A stretch of DNA of 64,000 nucleotides from Actinomadura craniellae. GTDB taxonomy: Bacteria; Actinomycetota; Actinomycetes; Streptosporangiales; Streptosporangiaceae. The stretch covers positions 62,001 to 126,000 of the forward strand of contig NZ_QLYX01000002.1 of the NCBI RefSeq assembly GCF_003289645.1, in the 5' to 3' direction. Shown here piece after piece: positions 17,901 to 25,050 of the stretch. Under the pieces are notes generated by a model, which saw only the letters and a list, made by a program, of their open reading frames with translations, did not search any database and had not been told where the DNA came from. The first letter of the stretch is position 1, and every line of letters begins with the position of its first letter. The position numbers were made by a program, and so were the translations under genes.

Positions 17901-18786
17901 TCTCCCGCTCGCCGCTGAGGAAGACCAGGATGTCGCCGGGGCCCTCCGCGGTCAGCTCGTCCACCGCGCCGAGGATCGACTGGACCTGGTCCGCGTCCTC
18001 CTCCGGCGGGCGGTAGCGCACCTCGACCGGGTAGGTGCGGCCGGACACCTCGACGATCGGTGCGCCGCCGAAGTGCCGGGAGAACCGCTCGGGGTCGATG
18101 GTCGCCGAGGTGATGATCACCTTGAGGTCGGGGCGGCGGGGCAGGATCTCCTTGAGGTAGCCCAGGATGAAGTCGATGTTGAGGCTGCGCTCGTGCGCCT
18201 CGTCGATGATCAGAGTGTCGTAGCGGCGCAGCAGCCGGTCGTGCTGGATCTCGGCCAGCAGGATGCCGTCGGTCATCAGCTTGACCAGCGTGTCGTCGCC
18301 GGAATGGTCGGTGAAGCGGACCTTGTAGCCGACGGCGTCGCCGAGTTCGGTGCCCAGTTCCTCGGCGATGCGCTCGGCCACCGTGCGGGCGGCCAGCCGG
18401 CGTGGCTGGGTGTGGCCGACGACGCCGGTGACGCCCCGGCCCAGTTCCAGGCAGATCTTGGGGATCTGGGTGGTCTTGCCCGAGCCCGTCTCACCAGCGA
18501 CGATCACCACCTGGTGGTCGCGGATGGCCGCGGCGATGTCGTCCTTCTTCTGGCTGACCGGCAGCTCTTCGGGGTAGGTGATCTCGGGCACGGCCGCACG
18601 GCGGTTCGCGACACGGCGCTCGGCCGCGTCGACCTCCGTGGTGATCTGGGCGAGGATCGCTCGCTTCCTGGCCGCGTCCCGGATCTTGCGTGCGCCGTCG
18701 AGGCGCCGCCCCAGCCGGTGCCGGTCGTGCGGCATCAACCCGGTCAGGCGTTCGTTCAGCGGGGCGTTCACAGGTGGGGTTCCCAT
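14911..18786 (-). CDS. hrpA: ATP-dependent RNA helicase HrpA
   Basis: 1291 aa from ATG 18786, close to the ~1300 aa of E. coli HrpA. An upstream in-frame start at 18834 is possible but adds atypical sequence. DEAH/RHA motifs: Walker A GETGSGKTTQ (98-107), motif Ib TQPRRLAA, DEAH (195-198), SATID, and the motif VI region QRKGRCGR. The RHA-type helicase-associated and OB-fold regions follow. The long C-terminal part (~from residue 600) is the HrpA-specific domain. HrpA acts on structured mRNA and colliding ribosomes. The gene appears monocistronic. Confidence 0.93.
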   Translation of the reverse strand: MGTPPVNAPLNERLTGLMPHDRHRLGRRLDGARKIRDAARKRAILAQITTEVDAAERRVANRRAAVPEITYPEELPVSQKKDDIAAAIRDHQVVIVAGETGSGKTTQIPKICLELGRGVTGVVGHTQPRRLAARTVAERIAEELGTELGDAVGYKVRFTDHSGDDTLVKLMTDGILLAEIQHDRLLRRYDTLIIDEAHERSLNIDFILGYLKEILPRRPDLKVIITSATIDPERFSRHFGGAPIVEVSGRTYPVEVRYRPPEEDADQVQSILGAVDELTAEGPGDILVFLSGEREIRDTADALNKRLNRPGAAPAVEVLPLFARLSSADQHRVFQRHRGRRVVLATNVAETSLTVPGIKYVIDAGTARISRYSHRLKVQRLPIEAISRASADQRKGRCGRVSEGICIRLYDEEDFLSRPEFTDPEILRTNLASVILQMISLGLGEIAEFPFVEPPDRRNIKDGVDLLHELGALDPKEQDPRKRLTPLGRKLAQLPVDPRLARMILAADDNGCVREVLVIAAALSIQDPRERPAEHQQAADERHRRFADPTSDFLAYLNLWNHLRERQRELSSSQFRRMCKNEFLHYLRVREWQDLHAQLRQVAKNLGVTDNTVDAAPDKVHLSLLPGLLSHIGLMDPEKREYAGARGARFAVFPGSALFKKPPRWVMSAELVETSRLWGRINARIEPEWVEPLAQHLVKRQYSEPHWSKKQAAVMAYERVTLYGVPIVAQRRVNYGRIDPGTSRELFLRHALVEGDWETRHAFFHENRALLEEVEDLEHRARRRDILVDDETLFDFYDERVPADVVSGRHFDSWWKQARRAAPDLLSFEKSMLINESAGDVSEADYPDFWQQGPLRLKLTYQFEPGSEADGVTVHIPLRVLNQVTAAGFDWQIPGLRAELVTELIRSLPKQLRVNFVPAPDVAGKVLARVRPRTEPLLDALERELRAMTGVTVARENWDFGRLPDHLKVTFRVVDGSRTLGEDTSLQALKRRLQTKVRSTLSAAADSVERGGLTEWSIGTLPRTFERGAVKAYPALADEGDSVAVRMFATEADQRRAMWAGTRRLLLLTSPSPLKLVQSGLTNQAKLALSHNPYGSVQKLLDDCLACAADHLMAEAGGPVWDEAGFARLRDHVRSGLADATAAVVAQTGRALAVAHGIDRRLRGTASLTLVPSLTDVRARLDRLVHPGFVTGTGWGRLPDLLRYLRALEVRLDKLPESPGRDRQLMAQAAVVEQEYERFVARLIPARRDEEEVRRIGWMLEELRVSYFAQQLGTRHPVSDKRIRKAMAEFR

Positions 18787-18891
18787 TGCGCTGCAAGGAT
18801 AGGTACTCGCCGGGACCGACCCGTCATCGGACACGGCGACCTTCCGACGCTAGTCCCCCACCCCCGCCCGGCGCGATCCGTTTTCCGCCGG

Positions 18892-19848
18892 TCAGCCGGC
18901 GGCGCGGCCGATCTGGCGGGCGAGCCCGGTCACCCGGGTGGCCGCGGCCTGGAAGGGGCTTCCGGCGGGCTGCAGGGTCAGCAGCACCAGGACGTACCGG
19001 TCGCCCTGGCCGAAGGTGCCGGTGGTGTGCAGGACCGGGCGGCCCAGCCCCAGGTCGGGGGCCGCCACCGGGTGGAAGGCGGGACCGCCGCCGGCGGCGG
19101 GACTCACCCCGGGGGCGCGGGGCCCGGTGCAGGGGACGGCGGGGACGTCGCCGAAGCCGGACCACCCCTGCTTGACCGCCCACGGCCGGGGCAGCGCCCG
19201 GGGCACGCCGAAGTACTGGTCGAACCGGTCGACCCCGCACTGGGTGGCCTGGTGCAGCTGGGTCATGATGAACGTGCGGGCCGGGCGCGGCGCCCGCTCC
19301 AGCAGGTAGCGGTAGGTCCGGGCGATGTCCAGCGCGCTGATGGCGGTGTACCCCCAGAACCCCGGCTTGTCGGCCGGGGGCGGCGCGGTGTCGGTGAGCC
19401 CGATCCGGGCGCGCATCCGGCCGATGATCGCGCCCTGGCCGCCCCGCCGCCACAGCAGGGTGGCGGCCCGGTCGTCGCTGGAGCGCAGCATCGGCCGCAG
19501 CATCGCCGCGTCGGCCGCCGGGACGGGGGCGGACGCGGGCCGCGCGGCGAAGTAGTCCAGCGCGATCAGCACCTTGACCACGGACGCCGACCGCATGGTC
19601 CGGCGCTCGTTCCCGCGCAGCACCACCCGCCGGGTCTGCCGGTCGTACAGCACGTACCCCGCGGTCACCCCGGCCGGCACCCGGGGCGCCCGCACCGCCG
19701 GGCGGGTCGGCGCGGGAGTCGGCGCGGCGGAAGCGGAAGTGGGCGCCGCCGGCTCGGCGGCGGGCGGCGCGCTCGCCGGGCCGAGCATTCCGCAGCCGGC
19801 GAGCAGGGGCGCCACGCCCGCCGCCACGAGCAGCCTGAAGGACCTCAC
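18892..19848 (-). CDS. Lipoprotein with beta-lactamase/serine-hydrolase-like domain
   Basis: 318 aa. The signal peptide ends in the lipobox LLAGC, with lipidated C19. An Ala/Pro/Thr linker (20-58) leads to a domain with features of class A beta-lactamase or D,D-peptidase-like folds: S89-x-x-K92 (SASVVK), an SSDDRAA segment in the place of the SDN motif, and KQGWSGFG where KTG is expected. Conservation of the last two motifs is loose, so hydrolytic activity is uncertain. It probably sits on the outer face of the membrane. The sigma region-4 gene ends 49 bp upstream on the same strand, so the two may be co-transcribed. Confidence 0.75.
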   Translation of the reverse strand: MRSFRLLVAAGVAPLLAGCGMLGPASAPPAAEPAAPTSASAAPTPAPTRPAVRAPRVPAGVTAGYVLYDRQTRRVVLRGNERRTMRSASVVKVLIALDYFAARPASAPVPAADAAMLRPMLRSSDDRAATLLWRRGGQGAIIGRMRARIGLTDTAPPPADKPGFWGYTAISALDIARTYRYLLERAPRPARTFIMTQLHQATQCGVDRFDQYFGVPRALPRPWAVKQGWSGFGDVPAVPCTGPRAPGVSPAAGGGPAFHPVAAPDLGLGRPVLHTTGTFGQGDRYVLVLLTLQPAGSPFQAAATRVTGLARQIGRAAG

Positions 19849-19897
19849 CGCCTCTGCCTACCAGATCCGCCCACCCGGAGGTGGGAATCCGGCGAGG

Positions 19898-20236
19898 TCA
19901 GGTGCCGGGTTCGGCGTACCAGCGGGGCCGGGCGGGGCGTGGCGGGTCGACGGCGTCCAGGGCGGCGCGCAGGGCGTGCAGCGCCTCGTAGACGCGGGTC
20001 TTGACGGTTTCGACGGGCAGTCCGAGAACGCTCGCGGCCTCGTTGACGGAGCGGCGCCGGAAGTAGGTCTCGACCAGGATCTCCCGGTGCGCGGACGACA
20101 GGCTGTGCAGCGCTTGGGACACGTTCGCTGAACGCACGGGGTCCTCCCACCGTCGGCGGTGCGCCCACCCGTCCTCGAACCCGCCGGACACGTGACGGTC
20201 ATCGGTGGGGTACGGGGTCGTGCGGCGCTGTGTCAC
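19898..20236 (-). CDS. Sigma-70 region 4-only protein
   Basis: 112 aa, GTG start. Residues ~40-95 are a clear ECF-type sigma region 4 (ALHSLSSAHREILVETYF, then ASVLGLPVETVKTRVYEAL) with the helix-turn-helix that recognises the -35. Region 2, which binds the -10, is absent: the N-terminal 35 residues are polar and unstructured, and there is no upstream sigma-2 reading frame. It could be an accessory half-sigma, an anti-sigma-like decoy or a remnant. The start is uncertain because GAGGGG abuts the GTG; GTG at residue 16 is an alternative. Confidence 0.75.
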   Translation of the reverse strand: MTQRRTTPYPTDDRHVSGGFEDGWAHRRRWEDPVRSANVSQALHSLSSAHREILVETYFRRRSVNEAASVLGLPVETVKTRVYEALHALRAALDAVDPPRPARPRWYAEPGT

Positions 20237-20395
20237 CCCCTCAAGCTGGCACGCTCCCCGCCTCCGACCAAGCCTCTTATGGCGCTCTTAATCCACGACT
20301 AAGTCCCTGATATCGGAGCCCGGTGAACCCGCGACAACTCCTTACCGTTCCAGGACGTCGCCCCTGCCACGCCCCGCCGGCCCGCACCGGAGGGC

Positions 20396-20401
20396 TAGCG
20401 T
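20396..20401 (+). promoter_or_regulatory. Leaderless -10 box TAGCGT for the epimerase gene
   Basis: TAGCGT followed by 7 nt and the ATG at 20409, with no ribosome site in between. Confidence 0.4.
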
Positions 20402-20408
20402 CACGATC

Positions 20409-21419
20409 ATGCGAGTACTGGTGACAGGATCGGCGGGTTTCATTGGATCGCACATCGTCGAGGCGCTGGCCGCGGCGGGCCACGAGGTCGTCGGGCTCGA
20501 CCTGCGGGCGGCGGCCGGCACGGCCGCCGGGGACGTGCGCGACCCGGAGCGGGTCGCCCGGTGCCTGGCCGGAGCCGACGCCGTGTGCCATCAGGCGGCG
20601 ATGGTCGGGCTGGGCACCGACATCCACGACCTGCCCGCCTACACTTCCGTGAACGCGTTCGGGACCGCGGTCCTGCTCTCGGAGATGGCCCGGTCCGGGG
20701 TCGGCCGGCTGCTGCTGGCCTCGTCGATGGTGGTGTACGGGGAGGGCCGCTACACCTGCCCGGAGCACGGGCCGACGCCCGCCCCGCCACGGGCCGAGGA
20801 AGATCTGGCCGCGGGCCGGTTCGAGCCCGGGTGCCCGCGGTGCGGCGCCCCGCTGGAGCCGAGCACGATCGGCGAGTCCACCGGCCTGGACCCCCGCAAC
20901 GTCTACGCCGACACCAAGGTGGCCCAGGAACATCTGGCGGCCTCGTGGGCCCGGGCGACCCGCGGCCGGGTGATCGCGCTGCGCTACCACAACGTGTACG
21001 GGCCCCGGATGCCGCGCGACACCCCCTACGCCGGGGTGGCGGCCATCTTCCGGTCCGCCCTGGAGCGCGGCGCGGCGCCCGAGGTCTTCGAGGACGGGGC
21101 ACAACGGCGGGACTTCGTCCACGTCCGTGACGTGGCCGCGGCCAACGTGCTCGCGCTGGAGTCGGCGTGGTCGCGCCCGTTCCGCGCGTACAACGTCGCC
21201 AGCGGCGACCCGCGCACGGTCGGCGAGATGGCCCGGGCCCTCGCCGCGGCCTGCGGCGGCCCCGACCCCGTGGTGACCGGGCAGTACCGGCTCGGCGACG
21301 TCCGCCACATCGTCGCGTCCCCTGAACGCGCCCGCCGCGAGCTCGGGTTCACCGCCGCGGTGTCCTTCGAGGCGGGCCTGGCGGAGTTCGCCCGCCGGCC
21401 GGTGAACGAACCGCGATGA
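20409..21419 (+). CDS. NAD-dependent nucleotide-sugar epimerase with zinc insert
   Basis: 336 aa, extended SDR. Rossmann motif TGSAGFIGSH (6-15), catalytic YADTK (Tyr and Lys near 174-178), and SSMVVYGEG for the Ser/Thr position. An insert at ~115-155 contains YTCPEHG and CPRCG, a likely Cys/His zinc site as seen in dTDP-L-rhamnose 4-epimerases and relatives. The exact sugar is not decided by sequence alone. It precedes the GT2 gene by 83 bp and may supply an activated sugar to the cluster downstream, though each has its own leaderless promoter. Confidence 0.8.
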   Translation: MRVLVTGSAGFIGSHIVEALAAAGHEVVGLDLRAAAGTAAGDVRDPERVARCLAGADAVCHQAAMVGLGTDIHDLPAYTSVNAFGTAVLLSEMARSGVGRLLLASSMVVYGEGRYTCPEHGPTPAPPRAEEDLAAGRFEPGCPRCGAPLEPSTIGESTGLDPRNVYADTKVAQEHLAASWARATRGRVIALRYHNVYGPRMPRDTPYAGVAAIFRSALERGAAPEVFEDGAQRRDFVHVRDVAAANVLALESAWSRPFRAYNVASGDPRTVGEMARALAAACGGPDPVVTGQYRLGDVRHIVASPERARRELGFTAAVSFEAGLAEFARRPVNEPR

Positions 21420-21450
21420 CCCGGATATGACCGGGCAAAACCGTCGGCCC

Positions 21451-21467
21451 GTCACCGCTTCGTAAGG
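21451..21467 (+). promoter_or_regulatory. 17-bp motif shared with 26454-26470
   Basis: GTCACCGCTTCGTAAGG lies 35 bp before the GT2 start. The same motif with one mismatch is found at 26454-26470, upstream of the convergent glycosyltransferase gene. The pair brackets the 21.5-26.4 kb cluster and could be a common regulator site. Confidence 0.35.
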
Positions 21468-21489
21468 GTCTGCCACGGGGATCCGGGCC

Positions 21490-21495
21490 TAGCGT
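21490..21495 (+). promoter_or_regulatory. Leaderless -10 box TAGCGT for the GT2 operon
   Basis: TAGCGT followed by 7 nt and the ATG at 21503, the same geometry as at 20396. Confidence 0.4.
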
Positions 21496-21502
21496 CGATC
21501 GC

Positions 21503-22147
21503 ATGACCGATGTCGTGCTGCCCTGCCTGAACGAGGCGGAGGCGCTGCCCTGGGTGCTCTCCCGGATGCCCGACGGCTTCCGGCCGATCGTGGTCGACAA
21601 CGGCTCCGACGACGGATCGGCCGAGGTCGCCGCCCGGTACGGCGCGGACGTGGTCCGGGAGGCTCGGCGCGGCTTCGGCGCCGCCTGCCAGGCCGGCGTG
21701 CGGGCCGCCACCGGTGAGGTCGTGTGCTTCATGGACGCCGACGCCTCCCTGGACCCCGCCGAGTTGCCGCGGCTGGTCGCGGCGCTGGCCGGCGCCGACC
21801 TGGTGCTCGGCCGGCGGCGCCCGGTGCGCCGGTCCGCATGGCCGGTCCACGCCCGGGCCGGCAACGCCGTCCTCGCCGCGTCGCTGAACCGCCGCCATCC
21901 GGATCTGCGGGTCCGCGACCTCGGGCCGATGCGGGCGATCCGGCGCGCCAACCTGCACCCGCTCGACCTGCGCGACCCGCGGTTCGGCTACCCGCTGGAG
22001 ATGGTGCTGCGGGCCGCGCAGCGCGGCTACCGGATCACCGAGATCGACGTGGCGTACCTGCCGCGGCGCGGCCGGTCCAAGGTCACCGGGACCGTCCGCG
22101 GCACCCTGCGCGCCGTCCGCGACATGCGGCGGGTGCTGGCGGCGTGA
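21503..22147 (+). CDS. Family 2 glycosyltransferase (DPM1-like)
   Basis: 214 aa, a minimal GT-A fold. VVLPCLNEAEALPWVL and VVDNGSDDGSAEVA form the nucleotide-binding half, and FMDADASLDP carries the metal-binding DxD-type motif. The C-terminal RRGRSKVTGTVRG segment is typical of polyprenyl-phosphate sugar transferases of the DPM1 type. It has no membrane helix. It probably loads a sugar on a lipid carrier or acceptor at the cytoplasmic membrane. It is the first gene of a five-gene run with 4-nt overlaps to the next gene (GTGA at 22144). Confidence 0.85.
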   Translation: MTDVVLPCLNEAEALPWVLSRMPDGFRPIVVDNGSDDGSAEVAARYGADVVREARRGFGAACQAGVRAATGEVVCFMDADASLDPAELPRLVAALAGADLVLGRRRPVRRSAWPVHARAGNAVLAASLNRRHPDLRVRDLGPMRAIRRANLHPLDLRDPRFGYPLEMVLRAAQRGYRITEIDVAYLPRRGRSKVTGTVRGTLRAVRDMRRVLAA

Positions 22148-22782
22148 GCGCGTTCGACGTGGTGGTCATCGCCAAGGAGCCCCGGCCGCGGTATGCCAAG
22201 ACCCGGCTCACCCCGCCGTACACCCCCGGCGAGGCCGCCGCGCTGGCCGAGGCCGCGCTGACCGACACGCTGGCCGCCGTGGCCGGCTCGCCCGCCGCCG
22301 TCCGGACCGTCTGCCTGGCGGGCCGGCCCGGGCCGTGGCTGCCCGCCGGTGTCCGGGTGACCGGGCAGCGCGGGGACGGGCTGGCCGAGCGGCTGGCGCA
22401 CGCCTTCGACGACGCCCACGCGGGCCGGCCGGTGGTGCTGATCGGCATGGACACCCCGCAGGTGACACCCGGCCTGCTGGCCGCCGCCGGCGACGCGCTG
22501 CGCACCCACGACGCGGTGTTCGGGCCCGCCACCGACGGGGGTTTCTGGCTGCTCGGGCTGCGCGAACCCGATCCGGCGTTGCTGCGCGGCGTCCCGATGT
22601 CGCGGGCCGACACCGGCGCCCGGCAACTCGCCCGGCTGCGCGGCGCGGGCCTGGCGGTGGCGAAGGCTCCGGAGCTGACCGACGTGGACACCGCCGCCGA
22701 CGCCGCACTCGTCGCGGCGCAGGCGCCCGGCGGTGCCTTCGCCGCCGCGTTCCACCGGTACCGGCGGGAGGCTCCGGCGTGA
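22144..22782 (+). CDS. TIGR04282/DUF2064 family glycosyltransferase-like protein
   Basis: 212 aa from GTG 22144, coupled to the GT2 stop. The nucleotidyltransferase-like fold begins VVVIAKEPRPRYAKTRL, with the family-typical AKTRL. It then has VVLIGMDTPQVTP (DxP motif) and DAVFGPATDGGFWLLGL, which is the conserved GPxxDGGxxLLG signature. TIGR04282 is named for arsenosugar biosynthesis, but most actinobacterial members have unknown substrates. The neighbours here do not include arsenic genes, so I would not transfer that role. Confidence 0.8.
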   Translation: MSAFDVVVIAKEPRPRYAKTRLTPPYTPGEAAALAEAALTDTLAAVAGSPAAVRTVCLAGRPGPWLPAGVRVTGQRGDGLAERLAHAFDDAHAGRPVVLIGMDTPQVTPGLLAAAGDALRTHDAVFGPATDGGFWLLGLREPDPALLRGVPMSRADTGARQLARLRGAGLAVAKAPELTDVDTAADAALVAAQAPGGAFAAAFHRYRREAPA

Positions 22783-23420
22783 TCGGCGAGCCGTACGCGG
22801 CGGCGCTGGCCGGTCGCGGAACCGCCGAGATCGAGTCGGCGGACGGCCGGCGCCGGCCGCTGCGGGTGGCGGACTGGCTGCGCGCCCGGCCCGGGGACGC
22901 GGGCCTGCTGCTGCGGTGCTCCGGGGCGACCCTGGACGTCGGCTCCGGGCCGGGCCGGCTCACCGTCGCGCTGGCCGAGCTCGGCCTGCCCTCGCTCGGC
23001 ATCGACGTGACCCCGTACGCGGTCGAGATGACCCGCGCGGCGGGCGGGCTGGCACTGCACCGGGACGTTTTCGACCGGGTCCCCGGCACCGGGCGGTGGC
23101 GGACCGTACTGCTCGCCGACGGCAACGTCGGCATCGGCGGCGATCCGGGGGCGCTGCTGCACCGGGTCGCCCAGTTGCTCGCTCCGGACGGCCGCGCGCT
23201 CGTCGAGGTCGAGCCCCGGGGCGGGCGGAGCCGGGTCGAGCGCGTCCGTCTGGTCGCCGCGGAGCGTCGCACCCCGTGGTTCGACTGGGCGCACCTGGCC
23301 CTCGACGACGCCCCGGCGCTCGCCGCCCGGTGCGGCATGCGCCTGACCGACCACTGGGAGGAGGCCGGACGATGCTTCGCCGTCCTCGCACACCGGACCG
23401 CCGCACGACCGGCCGGCTGA
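22779..23420 (+). CDS. Class I SAM-dependent methyltransferase
   Basis: 213 aa from GTG 22779, 4-nt overlap with the preceding stop. SAM-binding motif I is LDVGSGPGRLTVALAE (48-63 region), followed by the acidic strand SLGIDVTPY (motif II) and VLLADGNVGIGGDP (motif IV). The substrate is unknown; the position suggests a small molecule or lipid-linked sugar in the cluster. Its 3' end overlaps the molybdopterin oxidoreductase start by 49 bp. Confidence 0.8.
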   Translation: MIGEPYAAALAGRGTAEIESADGRRRPLRVADWLRARPGDAGLLLRCSGATLDVGSGPGRLTVALAELGLPSLGIDVTPYAVEMTRAAGGLALHRDVFDRVPGTGRWRTVLLADGNVGIGGDPGALLHRVAQLLAPDGRALVEVEPRGGRSRVERVRLVAAERRTPWFDWAHLALDDAPALAARCGMRLTDHWEEAGRCFAVLAHRTAARPAG

Positions 23421-24604
23421 ACAGCCCCGGGATCCGGCGGTCGCTCGGCCGGGCGAGCACCGTCCCGGCCACGGTCGGCGACCGGTTCACCAGCGCGCTG
23501 CACGGCGAGCGGGTCGCGGCCTGGCTCGGTGTCTGGCTGGGCATCAGCTTCACGGTCGCGTTCGTCACCGGGCTGATCAGCCATTTCATGCAGCACCCAC
23601 CCGGCTGGGCCGCCTGGCCGGCGCGCCCGGTGGGCCTCTACCGGTTCACCCAGGGACTGCACGTGATCGGCGGGCTGGCGACCGTCCCGCTGCTGCTGGC
23701 CAAGCTCTGGACGGTCTACCCGAAGCTCTGGCGGTGGCCGCCGTTCCGCTCCCCCAGGCACGCGGTCGGGCGCGGCCTGATCTTCCTGCTGGTCGCGGGC
23801 GCGTTGTTCCAGGTCGGCACCGGCGTGCTCAACATCGCCTACTGGTACCCGTTCCCGTTCTTCTTCACCACCGCCCACTACTGGACTGCCTACGTGCTCT
23901 TCGGGGCGCTGCTCATCCACGCCGCCGACGAGTGGGCCAAGGTGCGCCGGCACGTTCCGGGCGGCTCCCTGGACCGGCCGCTCCGGCCCCGCTCGGCCGA
24001 GGACCGGACGCGGCGCGGTTTCTTCGCCTCCGTCGCGGCCGCCTGCGGGCTGGTCGCCCTCACCACGGCCGGGGAGGCGTTCACGCCGCTGGCCCGGCTG
24101 GCGGTGCTCGCGCCCCGCCGGCCCGGCGTGGGACCCCAGGGGCTGCCAGTCAACAAGTCCGCCGCGGCGGCGGGGGTCACCGCCGCCGCCGTCGATCCGG
24201 GCTGGCGGCTGGCCGTCACCGGCGACGTGGCCCGGGAGTTGTCGCTGAGCCTGGCGGAGTTGCAGGCGCTGCCGCAGCGGACGGCGCGGCTGCCGATCTC
24301 CTGCGTGGAGGGGTGGAGCGCCGAGGGGACCTGGAGCGGTGTGCGGCTGCGCGACCTGCTGCGGCGGGCCGGAGCGCCCGACGGCGCCCGGGTCCGGGTG
24401 GAGTCCCTGGAGCGGGGCGGCCGGTACCGGACCTCGACGGTCGATCCGCCGCACTGGCACGACCCGCTCACCCTGCTCGCGCTGCGGCTCAACGGTGAAC
24501 CCCTCGACCTCGACCACGGCCGGCCGTGCCGGCTGATCGCCCCCAACCGGCCCGGCGTCCTGCAGACCAAGTGGGTGACCCGGCTGGTGGTGACCGCGCC
24601 ATGA
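23372..24604 (+). CDS. Membrane-anchored molybdopterin-dependent oxidoreductase
   Basis: 410 aa from ATG 23372 with GGAGGAGG upstream, inside the end of the methyltransferase gene. Residues ~40-190 form a four-helix cytochrome b561-like membrane domain with spaced His residues (LISHFMQHPPG, GLHVIGG, FTTAHYWTAY, LLIHAADEW) that could ligate haem. Residues ~260-405 are a sulfite-oxidase-fold molybdopterin domain. It contains LPISCVEGWSAEGTWSGVRL, whose Cys is the expected Mo ligand, then WHDPLTLLALRLNGEPLDLDHG in family-typical positions. It likely reduces or oxidises an extracytoplasmic substrate using quinone electrons. The substrate is unknown. Confidence 0.85.
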   Translation: MLRRPRTPDRRTTGRLNSPGIRRSLGRASTVPATVGDRFTSALHGERVAAWLGVWLGISFTVAFVTGLISHFMQHPPGWAAWPARPVGLYRFTQGLHVIGGLATVPLLLAKLWTVYPKLWRWPPFRSPRHAVGRGLIFLLVAGALFQVGTGVLNIAYWYPFPFFFTTAHYWTAYVLFGALLIHAADEWAKVRRHVPGGSLDRPLRPRSAEDRTRRGFFASVAAACGLVALTTAGEAFTPLARLAVLAPRRPGVGPQGLPVNKSAAAAGVTAAAVDPGWRLAVTGDVARELSLSLAELQALPQRTARLPISCVEGWSAEGTWSGVRLRDLLRRAGAPDGARVRVESLERGGRYRTSTVDPPHWHDPLTLLALRLNGEPLDLDHGRPCRLIAPNRPGVLQTKWVTRLVVTAP

Positions 24605-25050
24605 GGATCAGGCCGCCGGGGGCCGGTGCCCTCGTCCGCGCGGCCGGGATCGCGCTGATCGGTGTCGGCGCGGCCGGGCTGCTCGCCCACGCCGCCGACA
24701 CCCGGCCCGCCGCGTGGGCGGTGTGGTTCGCCGGCGCCGCCCTCGTCCACGACCTGCTGCTGGTGCCCGCGGTCCTAGCCGTCGGGGCGGCCACCACCTG
24801 GATTCCCGGTCCTTACCGCCGGCCTGTCCAGGCCGGGCTCGCCATCGGCGGGACCGTCGCCCTGGTGGCGCTGCCCGTGGTCCTCGGGTACGGGCGGCGC
24901 CCCGACAACCCCTCCGTCCTCCCCCTGGACTACGGCGCCAACCTGCTGCTCGTCCTCGCCCTGGTCGCCGCGGCGACCGGTGCGGCGTCGGCCGCCACGT
25001 GGTGGCGGCGCCGGCGGCGGAAATCCCGGGGCCGGTCACCACTCCGATAG
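24601..25050 (+). CDS. Small four-helix membrane protein
   Basis: 149 aa from ATG 24601 (ATGA overlap with the oxidoreductase stop). Hydrophobic helices are at about 11-30, 38-62, 75-96 and 107-128, with a very basic tail (WWRRRRRKSRGRS). No family recognised. Coupling to the oxidoreductase suggests an accessory subunit or a membrane partner. Its stop overlaps the convergent minus-strand gene by 15 bp. Confidence 0.65.
   Translation: MRIRPPGAGALVRAAGIALIGVGAAGLLAHAADTRPAAWAVWFAGAALVHDLLLVPAVLAVGAATTWIPGPYRRPVQAGLAIGGTVALVALPVVLGYGRRPDNPSVLPLDYGANLLLVLALVAAATGAASAATWWRRRRRKSRGRSPLR

Noticed and set aside
14959-20004. Very long plus-strand open frame opposite hrpA and the lipoprotein gene
   Set aside because: It is a shadow of GC-rich codon use. 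It spans several genes, is low-complexity, and has no motifs, while the opposite strand encodes clear HrpA.
22144-22782. Arsenosugar biosynthesis gene
   Set aside because: The family name TIGR04282 suggests it, but no arsenic methylation or resistance gene is nearby and the family is broad.
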